A DNA stretch of 35,193 nt from a bacterium (GCA_021823625.1 JAKANS010000049.1:1-35193); one strand, 5' to 3'; shown: positions 27,801 to 33,978, counted from the stretch's first letter. Program-made: numbers and translations. Notes: generated from the sequence alone by a model not told the origin.

Positions 27801-28231
27801 TCAGCCCGGGGCTCAGTGTGAGGATCATCAACCAGCGCACCGCCACCACGGCGGTGACCGTCAAGAGCGGCGAATCGGTGTTGATCGGCGGCTTGATCGG
27901 GACCATCGACGACGTGCGCACCAAAAAGGTGCCGCTCCTGGGCGACATCCCAGGATTGGGCGTGCTGTTCCGGAGCCGCACCAATGCCAAGACGCGCAAG
28001 GAACTGCTCATCGTGTTGACGCCGCAGATTCTGCTCAAAGGCACCGGCGAGGCGCAGGGCGTGGACGCGCGCGTGTTCACCGATCAGGAACTCAAGGCAT
28101 CTGACCTGAGGAACCAGATCCACCGCGATCCGCTGCAGAAGCGGATCATCGACCCGCTTTACCCGGAGGGCGCAAACCCGGACCCCAAGCCGGGCGAGAC
28201 CAAACCGAAGGAACCGGCCAGGCAACTCTAG
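18803..28231 (+). CDS. gspD: Giant GspD secretin with about 31 N1-type repeats (3142 aa)
   Basis: This is the outer-membrane channel of the T2SS. The start is the ATG at 18803, overlapping the gspM stop; the open frame upstream belongs to gspM. Signal peptide: MRFQVLLLSVLGAFSLTRT, ending near residue 23. Residues 24-99 are an Ala/Thr/Asn/Pro linker. The N0 domain (about 100-175) starts at GIRFDFNGMPYTDALQRFA. From residue 200 to 2843 I count 31 consecutive N1-type secretin_N units of about 85 residues (for example starting at 448, 676, 902, 1413, 1988 and 2763). Each opens with an [VI]xxFxLxxADA strand-helix and closes with NxLIVxA and LIxxLD. The secretin core runs from 2847 to about 3100, with VLIQVLLAEVTLDS, LSRPQILTADNQEA and VPLLGDIPGLGVLF. 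Typical GspD is 650-750 aa with N0 and three N domains. Nothing suggests a misassembly: the frame is open throughout and the repeats are diverged. Confidence 0.93.
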   Translation: MRFQVLLLSVLGAFSLTRTTVAADVAPAAANTNSTSAAPAVVTASTDTAPTNAAPTANAVAATNAVTSTNTVPATPAPVVAAAPEPPATVTTNAPVANTGIRFDFNGMPYTDALQRFAQMAGKPLIADTAVEGTLTFSDPKPYTYGEALDTLNLILATKNVMLVEADRYLRLVPFKALPQMPLKLLHGLANIGDVRPGEIVTVVLDLKNLDAGELSQPISSMLSSAGSVASLSRGRGLIVTDRLENIQRIRQLLTEIDTASPVQRQVKTFNLRRVSGTLMADLLNRTFGIATAPKRTVFNEQRKSYEVLPPDPTDYVTAIFAEASNTLVLFGPSERIAMASDLIDRFESEAGARASEIKVFYPQMPVEELAGMIRQAIPGIAGRGDRGGDSGTKAKVIADTTSNRLIVTAPAAGQLDAISALIQRLDPSTQESAPAKTPGEAAPTRELRVVDLKSGSAQALAPMLRAAMTDLGRNQTGPTAMAQVRIQAAPFGNRLLLTGMPDALNDVMRLVEQLDTVSEPAEVTRVFKLRNSNAGRLANLIMSAMGGYGGRRRGGGGFVAAASEDRSNCLIVAASEAQMKTIEELVKQLEEVGGTSGRQLKILELTNNSASTVAGTLSRLFAPQVNSYDPTQRIVVTPTPNDRALVVEADEKMLPRLEEAVKTLDTATATAGIELRVVEVKSGSAQALAPMLQQALGELSRQGGGAGALTQVHVQPSPVGNRLLLTGPAEALDRVEKLIGQLDNVQTTQTTRVFKMKSADARQVANMIMSAMGGYEARRRGGPAVSAAAEERSNCVVVSAPEAQMKLVEEVVTRLDEAGGTGGRQLKILPVTNNSAASIAAMVAQLFFPQIRTSDASQRIAVTAAPDDRALVVEAEETMMARLEEAVKALDVEPARGTIEVRTYALPEGRSADLAASLSRLFVEQEAGRRRFDMAGPPAPPAPRFEIDGASEMLIVAATAEQFARIEKVLDDLRAAAAMSSQIRTFRLEHAEPTEVVDVLQSMLLGDTTAQRWRGPRGYRGGSGSAELRIAAAPALNAVVVQASPEKLAVATQLIKTLDKPRTDGAASVQTVHLQKAQADAVATAVMQSLSAKNPRNTPPSVSVTAVPGSRSLLVNGPEAEVAKVMQLIRELDQESPSDQPQTRVYRLENGDARELARVMTQLLQGLSRAQPRFASRYQRDTFTVAADDRTNSLIVSGTPECFALVEQLLPALDQSPQHSDRQVQFYWLQNADAFDVATKAEALFSDRPKAEQPAIEPDTFANSLTVVAKPADLVDIEAVVQKLDSMARDTSLVVRMIPLSEIPVERMATMLTNIYAQMSDGQIQFVDRLPTPPPRPVTPPTTTNTNAPAVAPTNAPASAPIEASAAAPVVTIAVDKTANALIASGPAYELDHIQSLVTELTLSFATPEFEIRQFRLKEADPVVVARVLNELFKPTPVPGQPPNQPGQPPRGRQRGENGGGQGRQGQANPAQGQPPQPGQPPQPAVPKVAVVAESRTHSVIVRARPADFTLLESIIKQLDEGGLSAELAHRLVPLQHVTPERVLPLVRQMLTQLNTTRPGEPVAIAGDPRSRGIFLVGRDSVLGQVEALVHELDTSSEFAEIEVRVFSLKNAQAAPLATLLKDLFRPDSANEVSAEARQLQEQVSRLKLQDEHGNPIGLDLTQPIKILADPPQATAGGANRLVIGSTPNNLQALAAVVGLLDQVPLAEGITARIVRLQHVDASIVAQTLNSIFQQGQQTAPNGGARRGGGPGRLGRAGGAAVGALGNALNVAVDTRSNLLVLSGQQETLTLAEAIIKDLDRDADVAVTEVRLFHLDHATATRLVPMLRAVFTEGGGQGGRGLAGQVSRLRTVIEGKDAKTTEQAQARAAISIQADDASSTVIVAARSDVMPLVADVIHTLDTPAAAGAESFRIFPLNHADAASVLRVLTELSRGQSNLRSRPEDRPSLSVDDRTNALIASGTEKALELVAKLVEQLDRDLPDDLRSIRILPLQNADATVIATSLQRLLDERNQQRGGGGRTGGSAMRVVVIADARSNSLLVSGGPDNFELVKSLVTHLDQPGMSLVGQVRLIPLQHADAGTLATTLSDLFNRRYQVARTPELQRNRPVILGDPRSNSLLVAAGVDDNQALDALLQKLDREPENPAVELTVIGLQFNDSARMAATIQSVFAARLQSLTPTGQRPAPSDRVDVQADSLSNALVISANKPNLELIRNLIAKLDAEPTATGGMIQTFTLQHADVQRVAALLATLVQQGIYRPGVSAGGGRRSPRDALAVAADAQSNTLIVSASPENLVVVKELIKQLDSAEYNAAGDIKIYPLKHARASHLATVLAQFFRAKRSGEATAGAGQRSVPVTVTADDRTNVLLVTGGKESFAAIDRMVEQLDTEFAVAKTNFRVFELQHTTATKLQSTLQRLFANRPARIQGEAPEPVTVIADGWSNALIIGASDDDLTLAASLIEKLDTEQPTGGPQVQVFQLAKADARRVEQTLQSLFRGTSGTAGPTAGGGLSPVVINVDERLNAIIVSAGETDLKRVAELVKKLDTDQVARVAEIRIFPLQNARAAEMALVLNNVLNFNPKALTDASPNRQSLLQFMARTDKGEQLITSALKEGIIIVPDPRANSLVVSAPLDYMDLLDRMIRHLDETAPTVAKIKIFNLKNADARQMALVLTSLFRLQPTGVTAVGNQQYIRYTLPPSGTNAVATPAGSEENGAVMGSAEEDALSVTVDLRTNSLLVGGTEHYVELATQIIETLDGTPAQERKAQVYRLKNARSQAVETSLRTFLQQDLQRITSILGPSGVGTAQNILDREVSIVSETNSNTLLISASPRYFEEVEKLVEELDQPQPQVLIQVLLAEVTLDSTTELGVEWNYASKGNPSVGTGTDFAQQKLLQDFGGYWASITGSNYKFLLRALQNEGRLEVLSRPQILTADNQEATINIGQRVPVVTANQVTPQGGTINQFTYENVGVILQVTPRISPDGYVKMDLSPSVSDLSSSTVDISPGLSVRIINQRTATTAVTVKSGESVLIGGLIGTIDDVRTKKVPLLGDIPGLGVLFRSRTNAKTRKELLIVLTPQILLKGTGEAQGVDARVFTDQELKASDLRNQIHRDPLQKRIIDPLYPEGANPDPKPGETKPKEPARQL
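20144..20827 (+). repeat. Three-domain block, copy 1 of a segmental tandem duplication in gspD
   Basis: This 684-nt (228-codon) block holds three N domains beginning LRVVDLKSGSAQALAPML, TRVFKLRNSNAGRLANLIMS and LKILELTNNSASTVAGTL. The next 678 nt repeat the same three in the same order. Confidence 0.85.
20828..21505 (+). repeat. Three-domain block, copy 2 of a segmental tandem duplication in gspD
   Basis: This 678-nt (226-codon) block begins LRVVEVKSGSAQALAPML, then TRVFKMKSADARQVANMIMS and LKILPVTNNSAASIAAMV, matching copy 1 unit for unit, including the shared GNRLLLTG and SAMGGY landmarks. It shows that whole three-domain blocks, not only single domains, have been duplicated in frame. Confidence 0.85.
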
Positions 28232-28268
28232 AGTCCTCTGCCAGCGAACTCACGAACCCGCGCGCAAC

Positions 28269-28937
28269 ATGATCGTGCAGCGAGTCACACAAACGGGTCA
28301 TCCCGCCGGGAGCGCGCGACTCCGAAACGGGGCGGGGCGGGGCGGTTCCCTCGGCCAGGGTTCTGGTGTAGCTCGAAGCTTCGCACCCGCTGGCCGCAGT
28401 GCTGCGGAGAACGGAGGGCGCGACGTTCCGCTCCGGCCGCTGGTCGCGAGCGTTTGCCGGGCACTGCTGGCAGCCGTTTTGCCTTTGGTGCTTTGCGTGG
28501 CCTGCACCACGAGTTCACCGACAGCCGGCTCGTCGGCTGTGGTCGCCATCCATGAACTCAACCTGCTCAGCATGCCGGTGGCGGTTAACCTGGATGGCAA
28601 AGACGGTGCCGATGGCATCGCCATCAAGGTCTTTGCCGCGAACCAGGACGAACCCAAGGCCGTGCCCATCCGCAAAGGGCACCTGGAGATCTTGGCCTAC
28701 GACGGCAAGGTGGACACCGCCCCGGCCGCGAAGCCGTTTCATACCTGGCGATTCAGCGCGGCCGAACTGGCCGGTTACAAGTTTACCACCGCCCTGGGCA
28801 CGGGCTACAACTTGGTGCTTTCCTGGGCCCCGCAGCAACTCACCCAGGCCCGGGTCGTGGTGGTCGCCCGCTACCTGCCGCCCCACGGTCCGCCCGTCGT
28901 CTCCGCCCCGAACTCCATCGCCGGGATCGTGCGCTGA
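28269..28937 (+). CDS. Hypothetical small putative lipoprotein after gspD; pilotin candidate (222 aa)
   Basis: I do not recognise a named family. The first 50-55 residues are Arg/Gly/Ala-rich and probably not part of the mature protein, but no other good start codon is in frame. A hydrophobic signal (LVASVCRALLAAVLPLVLC) then leads to CVACTTSSP; Cys79 is a possible lipidation site, although Cys at -3 departs from the standard lipobox. The mature part of about 140 residues is a compact beta-rich domain: IHELNLLSMPVAVNLDG, ADGIAIKVFAANQ, GHLEILAYDG, WRFSAAELAGYKF, YNLVLSWAPQQLTQARVVV, ARYLPPHGPPVVS. It starts 37 bp after gspD. A small outer-membrane lipoprotein in this place could act as the secretin pilotin, which is inference from position only. 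Confidence 0.6.
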   Translation: MIVQRVTQTGHPAGSARLRNGAGRGGSLGQGSGVARSFAPAGRSAAENGGRDVPLRPLVASVCRALLAAVLPLVLCVACTTSSPTAGSSAVVAIHELNLLSMPVAVNLDGKDGADGIAIKVFAANQDEPKAVPIRKGHLEILAYDGKVDTAPAAKPFHTWRFSAAELAGYKFTTALGTGYNLVLSWAPQQLTQARVVVVARYLPPHGPPVVSAPNSIAGIVR

Positions 28938-29186
28938 CCAAGCCTCGAGGCCCCCGTAGCTTCCCAGCACCGCGACCGGTCAGTGCACATCGGCGGCGGT
29001 TTTCCCGGCGCGACGCGCGGCGCACCGTAATCTGCACCCAGACCACGTACTCAACGCGCCAGTTCCAGCACCCCGGCGGCGCTTGCTGCGTGATGAACTG
29101 AGCCCTCGCCGGTCAAACTTGACTGAACGCAACGTCGGTTTTCAGCGCTGACGCCAGTTCGAAGAGTTTACAAATCGCCCACGACC
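28938..29186. other. Intergenic gap before the peptidase gene
   Basis: There are about 250 bp with no credible open frame. It contains GC-rich stretches around 29005-29025 but no clean terminator hairpin with a T-run and no recognisable promoter. It separates the lipoprotein from the peptidase, which is therefore probably transcribed on its own. Confidence 0.4.
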
Positions 29187-30443
29187 ATGAAACCCGCTTC
29201 CGCCAGTTTTTCTTTATTCCGGCTCGCTACCCCATTGGGCCTGGCATTCCTCGTCGCCGCGACCTCGGCTCTGGACCAACCGGCCGCCGACCTTTCACCA
29301 GGCCAGACGCTCGCCATCGTCCGCCGACCTGCACCGGCCAGGTTCAACTTCGGCCCGCTGCGTGAACTGCCGCGTTACAACCCGGATTCGACGAGTCCCT
29401 TCCAGGTGGATCTCCGCAGTCGCGATGTCGCTGCCCTCGACCTCACCGGCCGGGTGTCCGACCTGCTGCACGCCGACTTCGACGATGGCCCCCGGTGGCC
29501 CGCCGTGCTGCCGGCCGGATTTGAACCGCCGAAGTTCCAGAAGCTCGGCCTCAATCCGGGCCTGGGTGTGCGCCAGCTTCACCGCCGTGGATTCACCGGC
29601 AAAGGGATCGGCATCGGGATCATCGATCAACCGTTGCTGGTCGATCATGTCGAGTACCGGGACCGGGTGCGGCTGTACGAGGAAATCCATGTCCTGACGG
29701 CGGAGCCCAACGCCGCGATGCACGGGGCCGCCGTGGCCTCGCTCGCCGCCGGCAAGACGGTGGGTGTGGCGCCCGAGGCCGAGCTGTACTTCATCGCCGA
29801 GACCCACGGCGAGATCAAGGACGGCAAGTTCGACTGGGACTTCAAACCGCTGGCTCAGTCCATCGAACGGCTGCTCGACCTCAACCGGCAACTCCCGTCG
29901 GCCAATCGCATCCGCGTGATCTCGATCTCGGTCGGCTGGTCGCCGGACCAGAAGGGCTTCGCCGAGGCCAACGCCGCGGTCCAGCGCGCCACCAGGGAAG
30001 GCGTATTCGTCATCTCGACCGCGCTCGAACAGACGCCTCACCTCGCCTTCCACGGGCTGGGCAGCGAGCCGCTAAATGATCCTGACATGTTCGAGTCGTA
30101 TGGCCTCGGATCGTGGTGGGCGACATCGTTCCTGAACGGGTCGCGTCGTTTCCCACCTGGCCAGAGACTGCTCGTGCCGATGGATGGCCGCACCACCGCC
30201 CGCCCGCCCGGTGCGGCGGAATACGTCCACTACGCCGGCGGCGGCTGGAGTTGGTCGGTGCCGTACCTCGCGGGACTGTACGCGGTGGCCTGTCAGGTGC
30301 GGAAAGACATTTCGCCGTCGCGGTTCTGGGAAACGGCGCTCAAGACAGGCCGGACGGTGAAGGTGACCCACGGCCTGGAGACGCTTGAACTCGGGGCCAT
30401 CGCCGATCCGGTGGCGCTCATGGATGCGTTGCGGAAGCCTTGA
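29187..30443 (+). CDS. Secreted subtilisin-like (S8) peptidase, divergent (418 aa)
   Basis: A signal peptide (MKPASASFSLFR then LATPLGLAFLVAATSA) is followed by a pro-region-like segment of about 100 residues and an S8-like catalytic domain. The triad can be placed at Asp147 (GIGIGIIDQPL), His179 (MHGAAVASLAAG) and Ser355 (GGWSWSVPYLAG, aligning with the family's GTSMAxPHVAG, Ser four residues before Pro). The strand before the usual oxyanion Asn reads GVFVISTALEQ: no Asn stands where S8 enzymes have the A-G-N element, and the serine motif lacks G-T. The protein may be a weak, specialised or inactive peptidase. It sits after the T2SS operon as a plausible secreted client. Just downstream, on the other strand, lies the hsdR remnant. 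Confidence 0.8.
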   Translation: MKPASASFSLFRLATPLGLAFLVAATSALDQPAADLSPGQTLAIVRRPAPARFNFGPLRELPRYNPDSTSPFQVDLRSRDVAALDLTGRVSDLLHADFDDGPRWPAVLPAGFEPPKFQKLGLNPGLGVRQLHRRGFTGKGIGIGIIDQPLLVDHVEYRDRVRLYEEIHVLTAEPNAAMHGAAVASLAAGKTVGVAPEAELYFIAETHGEIKDGKFDWDFKPLAQSIERLLDLNRQLPSANRIRVISISVGWSPDQKGFAEANAAVQRATREGVFVISTALEQTPHLAFHGLGSEPLNDPDMFESYGLGSWWATSFLNGSRRFPPGQRLLVPMDGRTTARPPGAAEYVHYAGGGWSWSVPYLAGLYAVACQVRKDISPSRFWETALKTGRTVKVTHGLETLELGAIADPVALMDALRKP

Positions 30444-30499
30444 AGCCGGCCGCGTGGTCGCGGAATCCTGATTGGCGAAAGACTTGGAAGGCATCTGAT

Positions 30500-30614
30500 T
30501 CGCGCTCCGCTGCCGCTGGGCTGGGCGCAAACTCCAGACTATCCCGACGGCATAGCCCGGCTCCTCGAACCACGTCAGGGCGGTGTCTTCGACGATAGAT
30601 TCGGTGAGGTTCAT
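30500..30614 (-). pseudogene. hsdR remnant (type I restriction subunit, N-terminal head)
   Basis: On the minus strand an ATG at 30614, 7 nt after the DprA stop, opens MNLTESIVEDTALTWFEEPG then YAVG, the hallmark N-terminus of type I restriction R subunits (the family starts N/F-T-E-S-x-V-E-D-x-A-L-x-W-x-x-x-x-G-Y). The frame then shifts by one base, and the next frame continues with EFAPSPAAAERESDA, matching the family's IAPGEPAAERDS-type continuation. After about 30500 no homology is visible and the convergent peptidase gene begins. Full HsdR is about 800-1100 aa, so only the first 40 or so residues survive, with one frameshift. Confidence 0.75.
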
Positions 30615-30621
30615 GCACAGA

Positions 30622-31902
30622 TCACAGCAGACGGCCCACAGTTGTCGCGGTGCGATAGCGAGTGGGCTTGGGTATCTTTTCGAGCACGCCCGCTTCAACG
30701 AGCTTCCCCAGCCACACCTTTGCCTGCGGCTTCGAGATCGCGAGGAGTTCCGCCACTTCGGCTTCGGTGCGCGGTTCAGGCAATTCCCGGCTCAAAATTC
30801 CGCGAACAGTTTGCAGAAGCTCATCGGCGGGCGACAACGTCGTAGCGGGAGCGTCGGCCACGAGGACGGGCTTTGGCTTTGTCTCAGTTGTCGGCGGTGG
30901 CGGTCCCTCGCGCAGAACTAGCGAAAGCGTTTCCTGCTTCGGCTCCGCGGCGACTGCTGCCGCCGCTGCGGAAAGCGCCTCGCGAAACTCCACGCCATCG
31001 TGCGGATTAGGCCAGGGCAACGCGCCGTGTTGCAGAAGCGCGGCATTGCCTGCGCCGGCCTTGGCCCCATTGTGCACGAAGACGGGAACGAAGTGCAACC
31101 GCTCCAACTGTTCGATGGCACCGGCCCACGTTCCGCCCTTTTCAAAATCCGAGGTCACCACGAGCGCCGCATCGGCCAGTGCATAGACGATCTTGTTGCG
31201 CTGCATGGCGTGGCCCACGTTGAAGCCCGCGGCCGGATCATAGGGTGAGATAACAGCCAGCTTGTGATCCGTCAGCGGCTCGCGGTTGTCGCGGGCCAAG
31301 GCGGCGCGTTCAAGACTGTCCGACATGACGCCGACAACGATCCCGCCCGCCTGCAACGCGCCGTGCATCGCCGCGCGATCAATGCCCTTTGCTCCTCCCG
31401 AAACGACGGTGCGGCGGGCCTCCGCCGCGAGCCGCCCAACATTCTCCGTGTAGCCGATCAGTTCGTCGTCCACGTGCCGCGACCCGACGACCGCCAGCCC
31501 TCCCGTGTCGGGCAACGTGGCTTTCCCGCAGCCATAAAGCACTGGTGGCGCATCCTCCTTGAGGCGCGCTTTGATCCGCCGCGGATACACGCTGTCCGCG
31601 CGACTGACGACCCAAATGGCCCGTGCGCTCCAACAATCCACCGCCTGACTGAGCAAGAAGCCCCGGCCGAGCAAACTCTCCAGCCGCGCGCGGCCGAAGA
31701 CGGCTGCGGCCAACTCGACAGTTTCCGCCGCGTCCGAGCCAATCAAATCGGCGGGCTGCTTTTGCTTCTCACGCAGCAAACGGGCGAGACGGTTGTATTC
31801 GCTCAAAGTCAGCAGTTCCAAAGAGGTCTCACTGCGTCCCGCGATGAGCGGAGCGGTCAGCAGCAGGATGGCCTGCGTATTCGGTGTCAGCGGCGCAACC
31901 AT
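30622..31902 (-). CDS. DprA-family protein with C-terminal winged helix, partner of the RecQ-PRTase (426 aa)
   Basis: A DprA/Smf Rossmann-like fold covers about residues 95-300: YPRRIKARL, PPVLYGCG, LAVVGSRHVDD (137-146), TVVSGGAKGIDRAAM (165-179), RNKIVYALADAALVVTSD and GGTWAGAIEQL. These are the nucleotide/ssDNA-binding signatures of DprA. After a Pro/Thr/Lys-rich linker, residues about 355-426 form a winged-helix-like domain (EAEVAELLAISKPQAKVWL). A chromosomal dprA serves transformation. This copy is translationally coupled to a RecQ-PRTase fusion (16-bp overlap) inside a type I restriction scar, which points to defence. ShosA of the ShosTA anti-phage pair is also DprA-like, paired with a PRTase (ShosT), but orthology is not shown here. 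I did not see a competence gene nearby. Confidence 0.85.
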   Translation of the reverse strand: MVAPLTPNTQAILLLTAPLIAGRSETSLELLTLSEYNRLARLLREKQKQPADLIGSDAAETVELAAAVFGRARLESLLGRGFLLSQAVDCWSARAIWVVSRADSVYPRRIKARLKEDAPPVLYGCGKATLPDTGGLAVVGSRHVDDELIGYTENVGRLAAEARRTVVSGGAKGIDRAAMHGALQAGGIVVGVMSDSLERAALARDNREPLTDHKLAVISPYDPAAGFNVGHAMQRNKIVYALADAALVVTSDFEKGGTWAGAIEQLERLHFVPVFVHNGAKAGAGNAALLQHGALPWPNPHDGVEFREALSAAAAAVAAEPKQETLSLVLREGPPPPTTETKPKPVLVADAPATTLSPADELLQTVRGILSRELPEPRTEAEVAELLAISKPQAKVWLGKLVEAGVLEKIPKPTRYRTATTVGRLL

Positions 31903-33971
31903 TCGTCAGCGTTTGCAGTTGAGGCCAGGGCCAGCGGATGCACCGGCCCGCTTCCGTGCGTGGTCAATAGATAAGCGGCGACCGTCAGTGTCCATCGGGA
32001 ATCCACCATCTCATCCACCAGCAGCACAGGGCCAGTCGGGACCGTCCCCTGGATTCGCAATGAACCATCCACGTTGCGCGCTTGCTGGCTGCTGTTCGCC
32101 ATTTGCTTCTGCGCCGGACGGTCGTCGGTTTTCTCCAGCACCGGACGGAACGGCAGATTCAAGGCAACGGCGAGCCGCCGCGCGAAGTCGGGCGCGAGGT
32201 TCGGGTGCCGGCGCGACGGAATACAGGTGACCCAAGCCGGTGCCGGCTGTGGCGCCCATGAGCGGGTCATCGCCGCGCACGCTTCCACCAACTGATCGGC
32301 GAATCGTCCATCGCGGAACTTCCCTTGGCGGACCAGAGAACCCCAGCCTGCGTCACCCCAGACGCAAAGCACCCTGCCCGGCTGCGCTTGATGTTCCGGA
32401 GCAATGCGACCGGTCACGCCCATGTGCGGCAGTCCGCCCGTCGGCCACTGTCGGCGCGGCTCCAACGGCAGGCTCGTGCGACGGAGAAACGCCACCGCTT
32501 CCCGCACCAGCGTCGCATCCGCCGTGGCAGGCAAGGGTCGAATGGCCGGCGGCACATGATGGCCAGGATTCCCATCGAGCGCGCGAATCAGAAACTCCAT
32601 GTGCCCTTGCGTCAGCGCGACGTATTTCTGCATCTGCTGCTGCTCGGTGCGACGCAGCGCGGTGAGCCGTTCCGCGCGCTCCCAAAAAGCTTCCGTCAGG
32701 TTCGCCGCCGTGAGCATCCACTTGCTGCCCTGCTTCGCAATCGGCGCGGACGACTCCAGCGACGTCAGTTGCAGCGCCTTGTCGATTCGGCCCCGGCTCA
32801 CGTTCACCCGCGACATCAACTCGCTGATGGAAAGTCCGGCGGCGGACTCTCGCAGAGCCGTGAGCACGCTGGCCACATCTTCCCGAGACGGAAAGGCGCT
32901 CTCGATGAAGTAATCGTTGATGTCCGACTCCTCCTGCCCGCTGAGCAGCACCCCATGCGCGGCGGCAAGTGCACGCCCGGCCCGGCCCACCTGCTGATAG
33001 TAGGCCACCACCGAACCCGGCGTCTGATAGTGAATCACAAAGGCGAGGTCCGGCTTGTCGAATCCCATGCCGAGCGCCGTGGTCGCCACCAGAGCCTTCA
33101 CGCGGTTTTGCAGCAACGCCTGCTCCAGTTCCACGCGGCGCTCGCCCGTCTCCCCGCTATATGACTCGGCCCGGATCCCGCGTGATTGCAGCCAGCCCGC
33201 CACCTGCACCGCATCGCGCACCGTGAGTGTGTAGATGATGCCGCTGCCCCGGAGGTTCGGCACCTGCGTCGCCAGCCAGCCCATGCGCTCAGCCTGACTT
33301 GGCATTCGCATGGTTTGAAGCAAGAGCGAAGGCCGGCCAAGCTCACCACGCGACACCGTCAGGTTCGGTCCAAGCACCGTCTGCAAATCGGCCAGCACTC
33401 GATTGTTCGCCGTCGCCGTCGTGGCGAGAACACGCAAGTTCGCAGGCAGCGTGCGCACGATGCGCTCGATGAAACGGTAGTGTGGGCGGAAGTCGTGGCC
33501 CCAATCCGAGATGCAATGCGCTTCGTCCACGACCAGCAGGGAAATCCGCGCCGCCACCGGCGCCAGCACCTCGTTGCGAAAGTGTTCGTTCGCCAGTCGC
33601 TCTGGAGATATCAGCAGAATGTCCACCTCGTTCCGCGCCAGTGCCGCCTCGACCGTCTCCCACTCATCCTTGTTTTCGGAGTTGATCGTTACGGCACGAA
33701 CGCCCATGCCGCTGGCGGCCGTAATCCGATTCCGCATCAAGGCCAGCAGCGGCGAAATCAAGATGGCAGGCCCCATTCCTTGCTCGCGTAGCAACTTTGT
33801 GGCGATGAAATAGACGAAGCTCTTGCCCCAACCTGTTCTCTGTACCATGAGCAACCGCCCGCGGCCATCGACTACATGCTGGATCGCGGCCTCCTGACCC
33901 TCGCGATAAACGGCCGGATTCTGCGTGCCGAGACCCAGCAGTTCGAGAGCGCGAGTGGGGTTGTAGGGCAT
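31887..33971 (-). CDS. RecQ-type helicase fused to a C-terminal phosphoribosyltransferase-like domain (694 aa)
   Basis: Residues 1-350 form a RecQ-like SF2 helicase: motif I QRTGWGKSFVY (Lys50, replacing the usual T-G-x-GKS), LISPLLALMRNR, DEAH box VVDEAHCISDWGHDFRP (149-165, with the RecQ aromatic loop), TTATA-type motif III, and motif VI YYQQVGRAGRA. The RecQ zinc-binding Cys cluster and HRDC domain are not seen. The middle (about 375-520) contains a winged-helix-like segment (LSISELMSRVNVSRGRID). The C-terminus (about 570-694) is PRTase-like: VTCIPSRRHPNL, QMANSSQQARNV, and the PRPP-binding-type motif GPVLLVDEMVDSRWTLTVAA with an acidic Asp-Glu pair near residues 653-654. Substrate unknown. 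The gene begins 7 nt after the hsdS remnant's stop and overlaps dprA by 16 bp. Confidence 0.88.
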   Translation of the reverse strand: MPYNPTRALELLGLGTQNPAVYREGQEAAIQHVVDGRGRLLMVQRTGWGKSFVYFIATKLLREQGMGPAILISPLLALMRNRITAASGMGVRAVTINSENKDEWETVEAALARNEVDILLISPERLANEHFRNEVLAPVAARISLLVVDEAHCISDWGHDFRPHYRFIERIVRTLPANLRVLATTATANNRVLADLQTVLGPNLTVSRGELGRPSLLLQTMRMPSQAERMGWLATQVPNLRGSGIIYTLTVRDAVQVAGWLQSRGIRAESYSGETGERRVELEQALLQNRVKALVATTALGMGFDKPDLAFVIHYQTPGSVVAYYQQVGRAGRALAAAHGVLLSGQEESDINDYFIESAFPSREDVASVLTALRESAAGLSISELMSRVNVSRGRIDKALQLTSLESSAPIAKQGSKWMLTAANLTEAFWERAERLTALRRTEQQQMQKYVALTQGHMEFLIRALDGNPGHHVPPAIRPLPATADATLVREAVAFLRRTSLPLEPRRQWPTGGLPHMGVTGRIAPEHQAQPGRVLCVWGDAGWGSLVRQGKFRDGRFADQLVEACAAMTRSWAPQPAPAWVTCIPSRRHPNLAPDFARRLAVALNLPFRPVLEKTDDRPAQKQMANSSQQARNVDGSLRIQGTVPTGPVLLVDEMVDSRWTLTVAAYLLTTHGSGPVHPLALASTANADEWLRR

Positions 33972-33978
33972 GGCGATT

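Noticed and set aside
30622-31902. Housekeeping dprA for natural transformation
   Set aside because: Coupling to a RecQ-PRTase fusion and the hsd scars on both sides fit a defence cargo better. Not excluded, since the rest of the genome is unseen.
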